The notes below the pieces were generated by a model. The model did not search any database, was not told where the DNA came from, and saw nothing but the letters and a program-made list of their open reading frames with translations. Positions 41,978 through 49,788 of a stretch of 64,000 nt of DNA are shown here, one piece after another (the first letter of the stretch is position 1; each line of letters opens with the position of its first letter). A program made the translations under genes and the position numbers. The DNA comes from Maliibacterium massiliense (lineage in GTDB: Bacteria > Bacillota > Clostridia > Christensenellales > Maliibacteriaceae), in NCBI RefSeq assembly GCF_900604345.1, contig NZ_LR026983.1:310001-374000 (forward strand), given 5' to 3'.

Positions 41978-43273
41978 TTAGCATTCCTCCCCATTGATGC
42001 CCGCAAGCGCGCAGGCAAGGGCTTCGCCCTCCACCGGCACCGCGCGCACAGGCGCCCCCAGCGCCTGCTGCAGCTCGGCAAGCGTCATATCGTCCAAAAA
42101 ACGGTCGCCCTGGGCGCGCAGCATGGTGGCAGGCAGCAGCACCTCCTGCCCCAGGTCGCGCCCCGCAAGCGCGCGCGCAATGTCCCCGCCCGTCACCAGG
42201 CCCGCCACTGTGATGCGCTCGCCGAAAAACCGGTTGACCACCGGCACAATCTGCGCCTGGACGCCGGCAAGCGGCGCGATGAGCGCCTCAAGAAAGCCCG
42301 CGGCCGACTTGCCCGTCACCACTGTCACGCGCCGGGGCGCATGCTCCCTGGGCAGATCATCCAGCGCGCAGGTAAACTCGTCGCGCAGAAGCGCCATCAT
42401 CCCCACGCCGTTATCGATCTGCGGGAACGTCTCGTACGCCTCGTAGGCGGGCACGTCGCGGCCCGCCAGCACGTACCACTCGTCGGAGGGGAACACAAAG
42501 CGCGTGCCCAGCTTGACGAGCGCGCGGCGCTGGAAGTCCTCAACCTGATCGAGCAGCGCGCGCGCCTTTGCGCGGTTGACAGGCGTGATGTCCACCAGCT
42601 GCGCCCGAAATTTCGTCATGCCCACCGGCACCACGGCCATGGACTGCGCGGCCGGGTACAGCCCCGCCAGCTGCGTCATGGTGCGCGCCAGCACCGCGCC
42701 GTCGTTCCATCCGGGGCAGAGCACCACCTGCAGGTGGAACTTGATGCCCGCCTCAGCCAGCACGCGCAGGCGCTCGAGGATGCCACCGGCGCGCTTGTTG
42801 CGCATCATGCGGCAGCGCACCGCGTCGTCTGTCGCGTGCACGGAGATGTAGAGCGGGCTGACGCGCCGCGCGATGATGCGCGCAAACTCCCGCTCCCCCA
42901 CGTTTGTCAGCGTCACGTAGTTGCCCATCATCAGCGAAAGGCGCCAGTCATCGTCCTTGGCGTAGAGCGTCTGGCGCAGCCCGGGGGGCATCTGGTCGAT
43001 AAAGCAGAAGATGCACGCGTTGGCGCAGGTGCGCTGGCGATCCATCAGCGCCTCCTCAAACACCAGCCCCAGCGGCGCGCCCGCCTCCTTTTCGATGTGC
43101 AGCGCCCGCCCTGCAAGCGTCACGTCGATATCTGGAAGCACGCTCAAATACTGGTAATCCACCACGTCGCGTATATCCTCGCCGTTGATGCGAAGCAGCA
43201 CTTCGCCTGCGCGGATACCCGCATCGTGCGCAGGACTATCCGGCATGATGCGCACGATACGTTGCCCTTTCAA
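41978..43273 (-). CDS. PDZ-radical SAM DUF512 protein
   Basis: A 431-residue protein of the DUF512/putative radical SAM family (431-460 residues) found next to der in Clostridia. An N-terminal PDZ-like domain (about 1-60, with AGEVLLRINGEDI) is followed by a radical SAM-like core with cysteines CANACIFCF near residue 83. The C-terminal DUF512 region follows. The spacing CxxxCxxC fits a 4Fe-4S-binding site. The reaction is unknown. ATG at 43273; it leads the leftward operon with der and plsY and has its own promoter. Confidence 0.88.
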   Translation of the reverse strand: MKGQRIVRIMPDSPAHDAGIRAGEVLLRINGEDIRDVVDYQYLSVLPDIDVTLAGRALHIEKEAGAPLGLVFEEALMDRQRTCANACIFCFIDQMPPGLRQTLYAKDDDWRLSLMMGNYVTLTNVGEREFARIIARRVSPLYISVHATDDAVRCRMMRNKRAGGILERLRVLAEAGIKFHLQVVLCPGWNDGAVLARTMTQLAGLYPAAQSMAVVPVGMTKFRAQLVDITPVNRAKARALLDQVEDFQRRALVKLGTRFVFPSDEWYVLAGRDVPAYEAYETFPQIDNGVGMMALLRDEFTCALDDLPREHAPRRVTVVTGKSAAGFLEALIAPLAGVQAQIVPVVNRFFGERITVAGLVTGGDIARALAGRDLGQEVLLPATMLRAQGDRFLDDMTLAELQQALGAPVRAVPVEGEALACALAGINGEEC

Positions 43274-43317
43274 TGCCGGCGCCCCCTTTTTACACAGTAC
43301 AGAATAATACAGCTATC

Positions 43318-43346
43318 ATTATTGATGAAAACAGCGGCAAAGTCAA
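43318..43346 (-). promoter_or_regulatory. Promoter of the DUF512-der-plsY operon
   Basis: Leftward TTGACT (43341-43346) and AATAAT (43318-43323) are 17 bases apart, just downstream of the preceding gene's terminator hairpin. Confidence 0.65.
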
Positions 43347-43348
43347 GA

Positions 43349-43390
43349 AACGGCGCGCCCTGCACGTTTGCAATGTGAGGGCGCGCCGCA
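43349..43390 (-). terminator. Hairpin after the membrane protein gene
   Basis: CGGCGCGCCCT/AGGGCGCGCCG arms enclose a 16-nt loop, with a T-rich stretch on the leftward side. Confidence 0.7.
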
Positions 43391-43406
43391 AAAAAGGTCC
43401 CGTCAA

Positions 43407-44024
43407 TCAGGCGTGCTCGCCGTGGGTGTAGGCGCGTCTGCGCATGCCTGTGCGCAGGCGCATCGTCAAACTGGACAGGCCAACCGCGAGCGTCGCTGCG
43501 ATCATGGCGCTGCTAAGGGCGCTTTCGCCCAGAATCTGCGCTGGATAGGGCGCGTTGTGCATGCCGATGAGCGCCAGGATGGTATCGCCTAAAAGCGCCC
43601 CCGCGATCGCGCCGATGCACGCCGAGCGCCGCTCCCCGCAGATGATAAAGGATGCGAGGCCGATGCACAGCCCGTAAAACAGGCTGGGCGCCATAAACAG
43701 GATCTCCGGCTCATCACGCAGGCGGTTGCCCGCGATAAACATCACAAGCGAGACTGCCACAATGCACGCAAGCGCGCGCACGCGCGCAGCCGTGTGCATC
43801 GCGCCCGCAAACAACCCGATGCAAAAAAGGGCGAGCAGCGCGCCCGCGTAGCCCACCTGTACTTGCCCCAGCAGCAGACCCGGTAAAAAGCTCGAAACAA
43901 GCACCACAAGCGCAAACACCAGCGTGGGGCGGGTGCGCAGGCTGAGCGCCTGCTGCGTATAGAGCATCCCACCGGTTGCGAGTAGAATCAGCACCGCGAG
44001 CAGCAAAACCTGACCAATCGACAT
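43407..44024 (-). CDS. Polytopic membrane protein, function unknown
   Basis: A 205-residue protein with about seven hydrophobic segments spanning almost its full length and a short basic C-terminal tail (RLRTGMRRRAYTHGEHA). A conserved-looking central stretch reads SLFYGLCIGLASFIICGERR followed by GAIAGALLGDTILAL. It recalls DUF1614-type or other membrane proteins found next to der and sporulation genes in Clostridia, but I cannot assign it with confidence. Of the in-frame ATGs, the one at 44024 sits seven bases after GGGAGG and is preferred. It is separated from the DUF512 operon by a hairpin. Confidence 0.65.
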   Translation of the reverse strand: MSIGQVLLLAVLILLATGGMLYTQQALSLRTRPTLVFALVVLVSSFLPGLLLGQVQVGYAGALLALFCIGLFAGAMHTAARVRALACIVAVSLVMFIAGNRLRDEPEILFMAPSLFYGLCIGLASFIICGERRSACIGAIAGALLGDTILALIGMHNAPYPAQILGESALSSAMIAATLAVGLSSLTMRLRTGMRRRAYTHGEHA

Positions 44025-44443
44025 ATCCATGCCTCCCAAACATTCCTTTTGTATAGCTTATGCTTACAGGTAGTATGGACATGCATGGGCGCATCTATAC
44101 CGGCGCGGTAAAAAGCCGCAGCCTCAAAAGCTAAAAAACAGGCGCGCACTGCCGACCGCCTGAAAATCAAAAAGAAGCGCTCCCTTATGGAGGTTTCAGC
44201 ATCCATATAATTATTTGATTTTGTGCCGCAAACATCCCCGCGTCAATCTCTGGGTACCGGCGCATCCAGGCGCAGGCGCAAGCAGGTGCGCGGAAGCGTA
44301 AAAATGCGAGACGCTGCTTCTCTGCGCCCGCAACGGATAACAGCGCTTTTGGGGGATCATCAGGACGCTATGGCGTTTTTGCAACAACAAGGGCGCGCGT
44401 TTTTTCCTTCGCGCGCCGGTATCGTCGCCTGCACCCCGCCCGC
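44025..44443. other. Intergenic, 419 bp, no supported gene
   Basis: Lies between the unknown membrane protein's start and the end of pgeF. An inverted repeat AAAATCAAA/TTTGATTTT (about 44163-44224) encloses AT-rich sequence, of unknown meaning. Nothing else is supported. Confidence 0.45.
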
Positions 44444-45274
44444 CTACTTGAGCATGATCAGCGCCGCGTGGCTGCCCGTTTGAGGGCCGTTTTTTCGGTA
44501 GGAATGAAAATACCTTTCATCCCCGCAGCGGGTGCACAGGTTTGTGCAGGTGATATGCTCCGGCGCAAGGCCCGCCTCCAGAAGTTGGTCCCGATTGTAG
44601 CGCCACAGGTCGATGTGGTACTTGCCGCCCCCGTCTGCATGCACGTACGCACCGCCCAGCGCCTCTGTAAACGCCTCTGCCACCGGCATATCCACCTCAA
44701 AGCAGCAGGGCCCGATACAAGGGCCGATGGCGCCGCGCATGTGGGCGGGGTCCGCGCCGAACTGCGCGCGCATGGCCGCCACCGTCTTTTGCGCGATGCG
44801 CGCCACCGTGCCGCGCCAGCCGGCGTGCACCGCGCCCACCGAGGGCGTATCGGGATCGTAGAGCAACACGGGCACGCAGTCGGCATGCAGCTTGGCAAGC
44901 AGCACCCCTCTCTCGCGCGTGATGCAGGCGTCCGCCTCCACATCCGGATAGTCCTCCCAGCCCAGGCCGCAGTGCGCGCCTGTGGCCACCAGCACGCCGT
45001 CCTTGTGCACCTGCTTGGTCACCACCAGGCCCGATACGTCTGCGCCCATCGCCCGGCAGACGCGCCGGTAATTCTCCTGCACGTTTTCCCGCGTATCCGG
45101 CCTGGAAAAGCCCAGGTTCAGCGGCCCCCCCCCGCCGGGGCTCCCCCCGCCGCAGCGCAGGGAAAAGCCCGCAACCACGCGCCCGTCCGCCTCCCAATCG
45201 GGCAGCGCCACATACGTAACGCCCGCGCGCGTACGAAAAAGCGCGCCGGGCGCCTGTCGATCATCCAGCGTCAT
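44444..45274 (-). CDS. pgeF: PgeF/YlmD (LACC1-like) purine nucleoside-processing, peptidoglycan-editing protein
   Basis: A 276-residue laccase-domain (Cu-oxidase_4) protein. Homologues (YlmD, YfiH, human LACC1) cleave purine nucleosides and, in E. coli, edit peptidoglycan precursors. The metal/active-site residues appear in KQVHKDGV, HADCVPVLL (His-Asp-Cys), VGAVHAGWRG and IGPCIGPCCFEV. ATG at 45274 lies six bases after AGGAG. Between nrdR and the next gene leftward; in Bacillus the same gene lies downstream of sigG in the ylm cluster. Confidence 0.92.
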   Translation of the reverse strand: MTLDDRQAPGALFRTRAGVTYVALPDWEADGRVVAGFSLRCGGGSPGGGGPLNLGFSRPDTRENVQENYRRVCRAMGADVSGLVVTKQVHKDGVLVATGAHCGLGWEDYPDVEADACITRERGVLLAKLHADCVPVLLYDPDTPSVGAVHAGWRGTVARIAQKTVAAMRAQFGADPAHMRGAIGPCIGPCCFEVDMPVAEAFTEALGGAYVHADGGGKYHIDLWRYNRDQLLEAGLAPEHITCTNLCTRCGDERYFHSYRKNGPQTGSHAALIMLK

Positions 45275-45309
45275 ATATCTCTCCTGTTTCAGACCATATT
45301 TTGACGAAA

Positions 45310-45771
45310 CTACTTTTTGTCCTCCAATAGCAGCTTGTTGAGCTCGCTCATAAAGGTGTTGATGTCGCGGAACTGCCGGTACACCGATGCAAAGCGCACG
45401 TAGGCCACCTCATCGAGGCCCTTGAGCTGCTGCATCACCATCTCGCCCAGCTCCTTGGAGGAGACCTCCTGCACCAGCGAGTTGTTGACCTTTTTTTCGA
45501 TATGGGCCACCAGCGCGTCGATGTCGCCGATGGGCACAGGCCGCTTGGCGCATGCCTTCAGCACGCTTGTCCGGATTTTGTCTGAATCAAACGCCTCGCG
45601 CGAGCCGTCCTTTTTGATGACGAACACCGGCGCCATCTCGATCTTTTCATACGTGGTAAACCGGCGTCCACACTGCTCGCACTCCCGGCGGCGGCGGATG
45701 GCGGTACCCTCGTCCGTGGTGCGCGAGTCGATCACGCGGCTGTTTGTGCAGCCGCAGTACATGCACTTCAT
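45310..45771 (-). CDS. nrdR: Transcriptional repressor NrdR
   Basis: A 153-residue repressor of ribonucleotide reductase genes. The N-terminal zinc ribbon uses Cys3, Cys6, Cys31 and Cys34. The ATP-cone (about 46-136) contains PVFVIKKDGSREAFD and supports nucleotide sensing. Length is typical. It lies between ylmC and pgeF on the leftward strand, so the three probably form one transcript. Confidence 0.96.
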   Translation of the reverse strand: MKCMYCGCTNSRVIDSRTTDEGTAIRRRRECEQCGRRFTTYEKIEMAPVFVIKKDGSREAFDSDKIRTSVLKACAKRPVPIGDIDALVAHIEKKVNNSLVQEVSSKELGEMVMQQLKGLDEVAYVRFASVYRQFRDINTFMSELNKLLLEDKK

Positions 45772-45805
45772 GCGCTGCCCCCTCCGTAAAGCTGATTTGC
45801 CCTCA

Positions 45806-46084
45806 TTATACCCGGCCGCAGCGGTTGTGTCTACCGGGGCGTGGCGCGGGGCCGCCGATGTTCTGGATATGTACCAATATCACGTCGTCGCCGATCTTGT
45901 CGATCATCTTCCAGGGAATGAGTATGTCGTTGCCCGGCCGGAAGATACCCCCGCCTGGCCCGGGGACGATGATTGCCTCAAGCGCGCCGCACGCGGCGTC
46001 GAACGACAGGTCCACCACGTTGCCCAGGCGGCTGCCGTCACAGGTGTTGATAACTTCCTTCTTGCGCAGTTCCGAATAGAGCAT
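45806..46084 (-). CDS. YlmC/YmxH-family PRC-barrel sporulation-associated protein
   Basis: A 92-residue PRC-barrel-like protein that begins MLYSELRKKEVINTCDG with GDVILV-like beta strands further on. This matches the YlmC/YmxH family conserved near sigG in spore formers. Its biochemical role is unknown. ATG at 46084, nine bases after GGAGG. First gene of ylmC-nrdR-pgeF. The C-terminus has a short Pro/Arg-rich extension. Confidence 0.85.
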   Translation of the reverse strand: MLYSELRKKEVINTCDGSRLGNVVDLSFDAACGALEAIIVPGPGGGIFRPGNDILIPWKMIDKIGDDVILVHIQNIGGPAPRPGRHNRCGRV

Positions 46085-46137
46085 GGCATTTTCCCTCCTG
46101 CCTATACCATATGCGCGCGCAGGAAAAAAGGTGCGCC

Positions 46138-47154
46138 CTACGCCCAGCACACCGCAGCCTTTCCCTGTTTTTTTGCGCTGTAGAGCGCCTGGTCCGCGCG
46201 CGCGTAGACCTCAAGAAAATCCGCGCCTGCGCGCGCCACCTGCGCAATGCCCACAGAGCAGCCGAAAAGAACACCGTACTTTGCTCCAATTTCGCCGCTG
46301 CGCGCAAGCAGCGCCTGTGCGTGTGCCTCAGCCTGCGCGCATGCGCGCGCGCTGCCATCCCACAGCGCAAACTCGTCGCCCCCCATGCGCCCGATGATGG
46401 CCGTATCTGGAAACACGTCGCGCAGCAGCCTGGCAAAATCCCGGATCACATCGTCGCCCGTGATGTGCCCCAGGGTGTCGTTGACGCGCTTGAAATCGTC
46501 CAGGTCAATCATATAAAACACGCCGCATTTGGCGCGCATCGCCTGCTGCATGTGCCGCTCGCTGTAGATGCGGTTGTAGAGCTCGGTGAGCGCGTCCAGC
46601 TCCAACCGGCGCGCAAGGCGGCGGTTCTCCGCCAGCACCTGCTCGGCCACGCCCGAGAGCGTTTTGGGGTAATACTCCCCCTCCTGCTGGTCAATGTAGG
46701 GCATGGAGTGGTGCAGGTGCGTGATTTCCACGTGGTCTCCCGCATCCCGGCACACCGCAGAAAAGCGGCTGTCCATCTCCACAAAGACCTGCTTTCGCGC
46801 GCTTTCCTTTTCCCGCACCCAGAGCGTGCCGTACACCATGCACACATCCGCCGTCACGGGCTGCAGGGTGTACCACTCATCGATAATCTCAAAGGCAACG
46901 CTCTGGGCCTCCGCCTGGTCGCGCATCAGCCCCGCGACAAACGCGTCGCGCGTGATGTAGAACTCGTGCTTGCCCGTGCCAATGATCACCGCATCGGGCG
47001 TGAGCGCGGAGAGGATCTCCTGTGCGCCCTGTGCATCGTTCTGCAAAATATACATATGCCAAACGCGTTTGACCAGCGCAAGCGCCCGCTGGTGAAACGT
47101 AACCTGTGTCGTATACACGTTAAAAGCGCTCCATTCCTGCAAGATTGTTTTCAT
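46138..47154 (-). CDS. SnoaL-like/GGDEF diguanylate cyclase
   Basis: A 338-residue cytoplasmic protein. The N-terminal ~150 residues have a SnoaL/ketosteroid-isomerase-like pattern (VWHMY, then PDAVIIGTGKHEFYITRDAF). The C-terminal GGDEF domain (about 180-335) has DLDDFKRVNDTLGH and an intact GGDEF in RMGGDEFALW, so it should make c-di-GMP. No membrane segment. The ATG at 47154 lacks a good ribosome site and overlaps a TATAAT-like sequence, so the true start is uncertain. It is divergent from the aminotransferase. Confidence 0.83.
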   Translation of the reverse strand: MKTILQEWSAFNVYTTQVTFHQRALALVKRVWHMYILQNDAQGAQEILSALTPDAVIIGTGKHEFYITRDAFVAGLMRDQAEAQSVAFEIIDEWYTLQPVTADVCMVYGTLWVREKESARKQVFVEMDSRFSAVCRDAGDHVEITHLHHSMPYIDQQEGEYYPKTLSGVAEQVLAENRRLARRLELDALTELYNRIYSERHMQQAMRAKCGVFYMIDLDDFKRVNDTLGHITGDDVIRDFARLLRDVFPDTAIIGRMGGDEFALWDGSARACAQAEAHAQALLARSGEIGAKYGVLFGCSVGIAQVARAGADFLEVYARADQALYSAKKQGKAAVCWA

Positions 47155-47236
47155 TATAACAGGGTTTCCCTGCGTTGGATAGACAGACGCATGCCACAAA
47201 ATTCCCGCACCGGCCCCTGCGCATTTGGGGGCAGAC

Positions 47237-47246
47237 ATGCTATAAT
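47237..47246 (+). promoter_or_regulatory. Extended -10 promoter of the aminotransferase
   Basis: ATGCTATAAT (47237-47246) is an extended -10 element. No good -35 is visible. Confidence 0.55.
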
Positions 47247-47289
47247 AGCAATCAAGGCGATATTTTGCGTTAAACAGGAGGAGAGAGTG

Positions 47290-48477
47290 ATGATTTCACA
47301 GAAAATGCTGGCGCTGGGCAGCAAACGCTCGGTGATCCGCGAGCTGTTTGAGTACGGCAAAAAGCGCGCCGCACAGATCGGCGCACAGAACATATTCGAT
47401 TTCAGCCTGGGCAACCCCAGCGTGCCCGCGCCCCCGTGCGTCAACCAGACGCTGGCCCAGCTGCTGTCCACCACCGATTCGGTCGCGCTACACGGCTACA
47501 CCTCCGCCCAGGGCGATGCGGTCGTGCGCAAGACCATTGCCGATTACGTCAATAAAACCCACGGCACCAGCATCAGCGCAGACAACATCTACATGACCGT
47601 AGGCGCCGCCGCGTCTGTGAGCATCAGCATCCAGGCAATCGCCTGCCCTGGCGATGCGTTCATCACCTTTGCGCCCTTCTTTCCGGAATACCGGGTGTTT
47701 GTGGAGATGGCGGGTGCCACGCTGGTGCCCGTGGCGCCCGATCCGGATACCTTCCAGATCGACGTGGACCGCTTTGCCGCGGCCATCACCCCCCGCACCA
47801 AGGGCGTGATCATCAATTCGCCCAACAATCCCTCCGGCGTGGTGTACAGCCAGCAGACCATCGACCGCATCTGCGAGGTGCTGCGCCAAAAAAGCGCCCA
47901 GTACGGCGCGCCCATCTACCTGATCTCCGACGAGCCCTACCGCGAGCTGGTGTACGAAGGCGTCACCGTCCCCTACTTGCTGCACGATTACGACAATACG
48001 TTCATCTGCTACTCCTACAGCAAATCACTCTCGCTGCCGGGCGAGCGCATCGGCTACATCATCGTCTCTGACAAGATGCAGGATGCGCAGGACGTCTACT
48101 TTGCCGTGTGCGGCGCGGGCCGCGCGCTGGGCTACGTGTGCGCCCCCAGCCTCTTTCAGCGCCTGGTGGCCGCGTGCGTGGACCAGACGGCGGACGTCTC
48201 CATCTACAAAAAGAACCGCGATCTGCTCTACGACAACCTGTGCGCTTACGGCTTTACCTGCGTCAAGCCCGACGGCGCGTTCTACCTGTTCGTCAAGGCC
48301 ATGGAACCTGACGCGAACGCCTTCTGCGCGCGCGCCAAGGCGCACGAGCTGCTGCTTGTGCCGGGCGACGACTTTGGCTGCCCCGGCTACGTGCGCATTG
48401 CCTATTGCGTGCAGACTGAGCTGATCGAGCGCGCCCTGCCCGCCTTTAAAAAGCTGGCGGAATCGTACCAGAAGTGA
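47290..48477 (+). CDS. Pyridoxal-phosphate-dependent aminotransferase (class I/II)
   Basis: A 395-residue fold-type I aminotransferase related to aspartate aminotransferase-like enzymes. The PLP lysine is Lys245 in SYSKSLSLPGERIGY. NSPNNPSG near residue 178 and the conserved Arg near the C-terminus (YVRIAYCV) are present. The substrate pair is not certain. ATG at 47290 follows AGGAGG. The frame is open for more than 1 kb upstream, but that part is antisense to the GGDEF gene and not real. It ends at a clear terminator. Confidence 0.92.
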   Translation: MISQKMLALGSKRSVIRELFEYGKKRAAQIGAQNIFDFSLGNPSVPAPPCVNQTLAQLLSTTDSVALHGYTSAQGDAVVRKTIADYVNKTHGTSISADNIYMTVGAAASVSISIQAIACPGDAFITFAPFFPEYRVFVEMAGATLVPVAPDPDTFQIDVDRFAAAITPRTKGVIINSPNNPSGVVYSQQTIDRICEVLRQKSAQYGAPIYLISDEPYRELVYEGVTVPYLLHDYDNTFICYSYSKSLSLPGERIGYIIVSDKMQDAQDVYFAVCGAGRALGYVCAPSLFQRLVAACVDQTADVSIYKKNRDLLYDNLCAYGFTCVKPDGAFYLFVKAMEPDANAFCARAKAHELLLVPGDDFGCPGYVRIAYCVQTELIERALPAFKKLAESYQK

Positions 48478-48500
48478 CGCTTACGGCATAGTTTATAAGA

Positions 48501-48540
48501 AAAAAGCCCGCCTCCAGAAAATGGAGGCGGGCTTTTTATT
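48501..48540 (+). terminator. Terminator after the aminotransferase
   Basis: Hairpin AAGCCCGCCTCCA/TGGAGGCGGGCTT followed by TTTATTT. Confidence 0.9.
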
Positions 48541-48696
48541 TGGTTGCAAATTTTAGACGTAGGCGTCTATTGCATTTGTGTGCATCTCTTGCGTGCTGCC
48601 ACGCCATTGGCCCCTGCATACATGCTGCGCGCTGATCGATGCATGCGCGCCATGGCTTCTCCAGCCTTTGGCGCAAACGCGCTTTTTCAGGGACGT

Positions 48697-49428
48697 TTAC
48701 CGAAAGAACGATAGCCACCGCGCCAGCCAGTTTGGTGCGCTTGGGCAGTATCGCAGGATAAACGTACGCACCTGCTCGGCCGTGGTTTCCTCCACCACAT
48801 GCAGGGTGTGGACGCCGTGCGTAGCGCCGCCGATGGCCACCTTGCCCGATGCTGCGCCGCCGAGGGCAAGCTCCGAGGCGACGGCCACACCACCTGCGGC
48901 GTACATGCCGATGGCGCAGCCCCCAAAGGCGATCAGGCCGATGCTTACGCCGCCCAGGCTCAGGCCTCCTACCGCAACGCCGCCCAGCGCCAGAAGCAGC
49001 CCCAGCGCCAGCCCGCCCAGGCTGAAAAAGCCCATCGCGATGTTGCCGATGGCGATCACGCCGCGCGCCACGCTTACGCCATTGCGTGAAAACTTGACGT
49101 GCACCAGCGGTATGCCCAGAAAGCGGGCCTTGCTCTTATACTCATAGGTATCCCGCCCATGGATGGCGCGCCGGATCTGCCCCAGCTCCGCCATCATGGC
49201 CGCCGTATCCTGCGCCGCGCCGCGCGCCTGGCCCCCGCTGCGCACCAGATCGTCCACGCTTGTACCAAAAAAATCCGCGATTGCCACCAGGCGGGCGATC
49301 TCCGGCATGCTCGCGTCCGCCTCCCATTTGCTCACCGACTGGCGCGATACGTCCAGCTGCTCGGCCAGCTGCTCCTGCGAAAGCCCGCGCGCCCTGCGCA
49401 GGCTGCACAGCTTTTCTCCAAACGTCAT
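48697..49428 (-). CDS. XRE-type HTH protein with glycine-rich hydrophobic repeats
   Basis: A 243-residue protein. The N-terminal Cro/CI-type helix-turn-helix (about 1-65: LSQEQLAEQLDVSRQSVSKWE) binds DNA. The middle (about 95-205) consists of short repeats of the kind xGGxxxG with Ala, Ile and Leu (for example LGGLALG, LGGVAVGG, LGGVSIG, FGGCAIG). These could form membrane-associated or beta-helical repeats. Such HTH proteins occur in gut Firmicutes, but the role of the repeat part is not known. The start ATG is at 49428. Divergent from the CorC gene. Confidence 0.78.
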   Translation of the reverse strand: MTFGEKLCSLRRARGLSQEQLAEQLDVSRQSVSKWEADASMPEIARLVAIADFFGTSVDDLVRSGGQARGAAQDTAAMMAELGQIRRAIHGRDTYEYKSKARFLGIPLVHVKFSRNGVSVARGVIAIGNIAMGFFSLGGLALGLLLALGGVAVGGLSLGGVSIGLIAFGGCAIGMYAAGGVAVASELALGGAASGKVAIGGATHGVHTLHVVEETTAEQVRTFILRYCPSAPNWLARWLSFFR

Positions 49429-49562
49429 AGCAGCGCCCCCTTCGATCTGCTATCTCCCACTATAGCGAAAAACCGCCTCACGCACAAGAAAGGCGCGCTT
49501 TGCATGCTGTCAACCGCCGATTGCAATGGGACAAACGCCGCATTTTGCCCCAATGGCTGCGC

Positions 49563-49592
49563 TTGACATACCGGCCCGTCCTTGCGTATAAT
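49563..49592 (+). promoter_or_regulatory. Strong sigma-A promoter of the CorC leader
   Basis: TTGACA (49563-49568), 18 bases, TATAAT (49587-49592): both hexamers are exact. It would start an RNA about 190 nt ahead of the CorC start codon. Confidence 0.85.
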
Positions 49593-49598
49593 TGCTCC

Positions 49599-49788
49599 CA
49601 TAGAGCGCATGCTAGCAAAGAGAGGCTGATACCACCGCCATGCAAGACGCAGAGAGCGACAGACACCGAGCCGGCGCCAACTGCATCGTCAAAGACACGG
49701 TCCAAACGTCCATGCTGATGATTGGGCAGTGTCTTTTTGTGTATTTTGCAGGCGCGTCCCGCTAGACGAAAGAAGGAGCGAACACACC
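49599..49788 (+). promoter_or_regulatory. Structured 5' leader with internal terminator, candidate riboswitch
   Basis: The ~190-nt leader between the promoter and the CorC start contains a GC-rich, foldable first half (49605-49690). It then has AAGACAC...GTGTCTTTTT (49692-49742), a terminator-like hairpin with T-run. This is the layout of a transcriptional attenuator. It resembles a metal riboswitch in size and position, but I could not match the M-box or Mn consensus. Confidence 0.5.
49692..49742 (+). terminator. Leader terminator upstream of CorC
   Basis: AAGACAC pairs with GTGTCTT and is followed by TTTT. It lies inside the leader RNA, so it is probably regulatory rather than a gene end. 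Confidence 0.55.

Noticed and set aside
40946..43378. 810-codon open frame antisense to der and the DUF512 gene
   Set aside because: Both genes on the opposite strand have full, recognisable domains. The antisense product is Arg/His-rich without any motif.
46111..47289. N-terminal extension of the aminotransferase
   Set aside because: This part is antisense to the GGDEF gene. The AGGAGG and ATG at 47290 give a normal family length.
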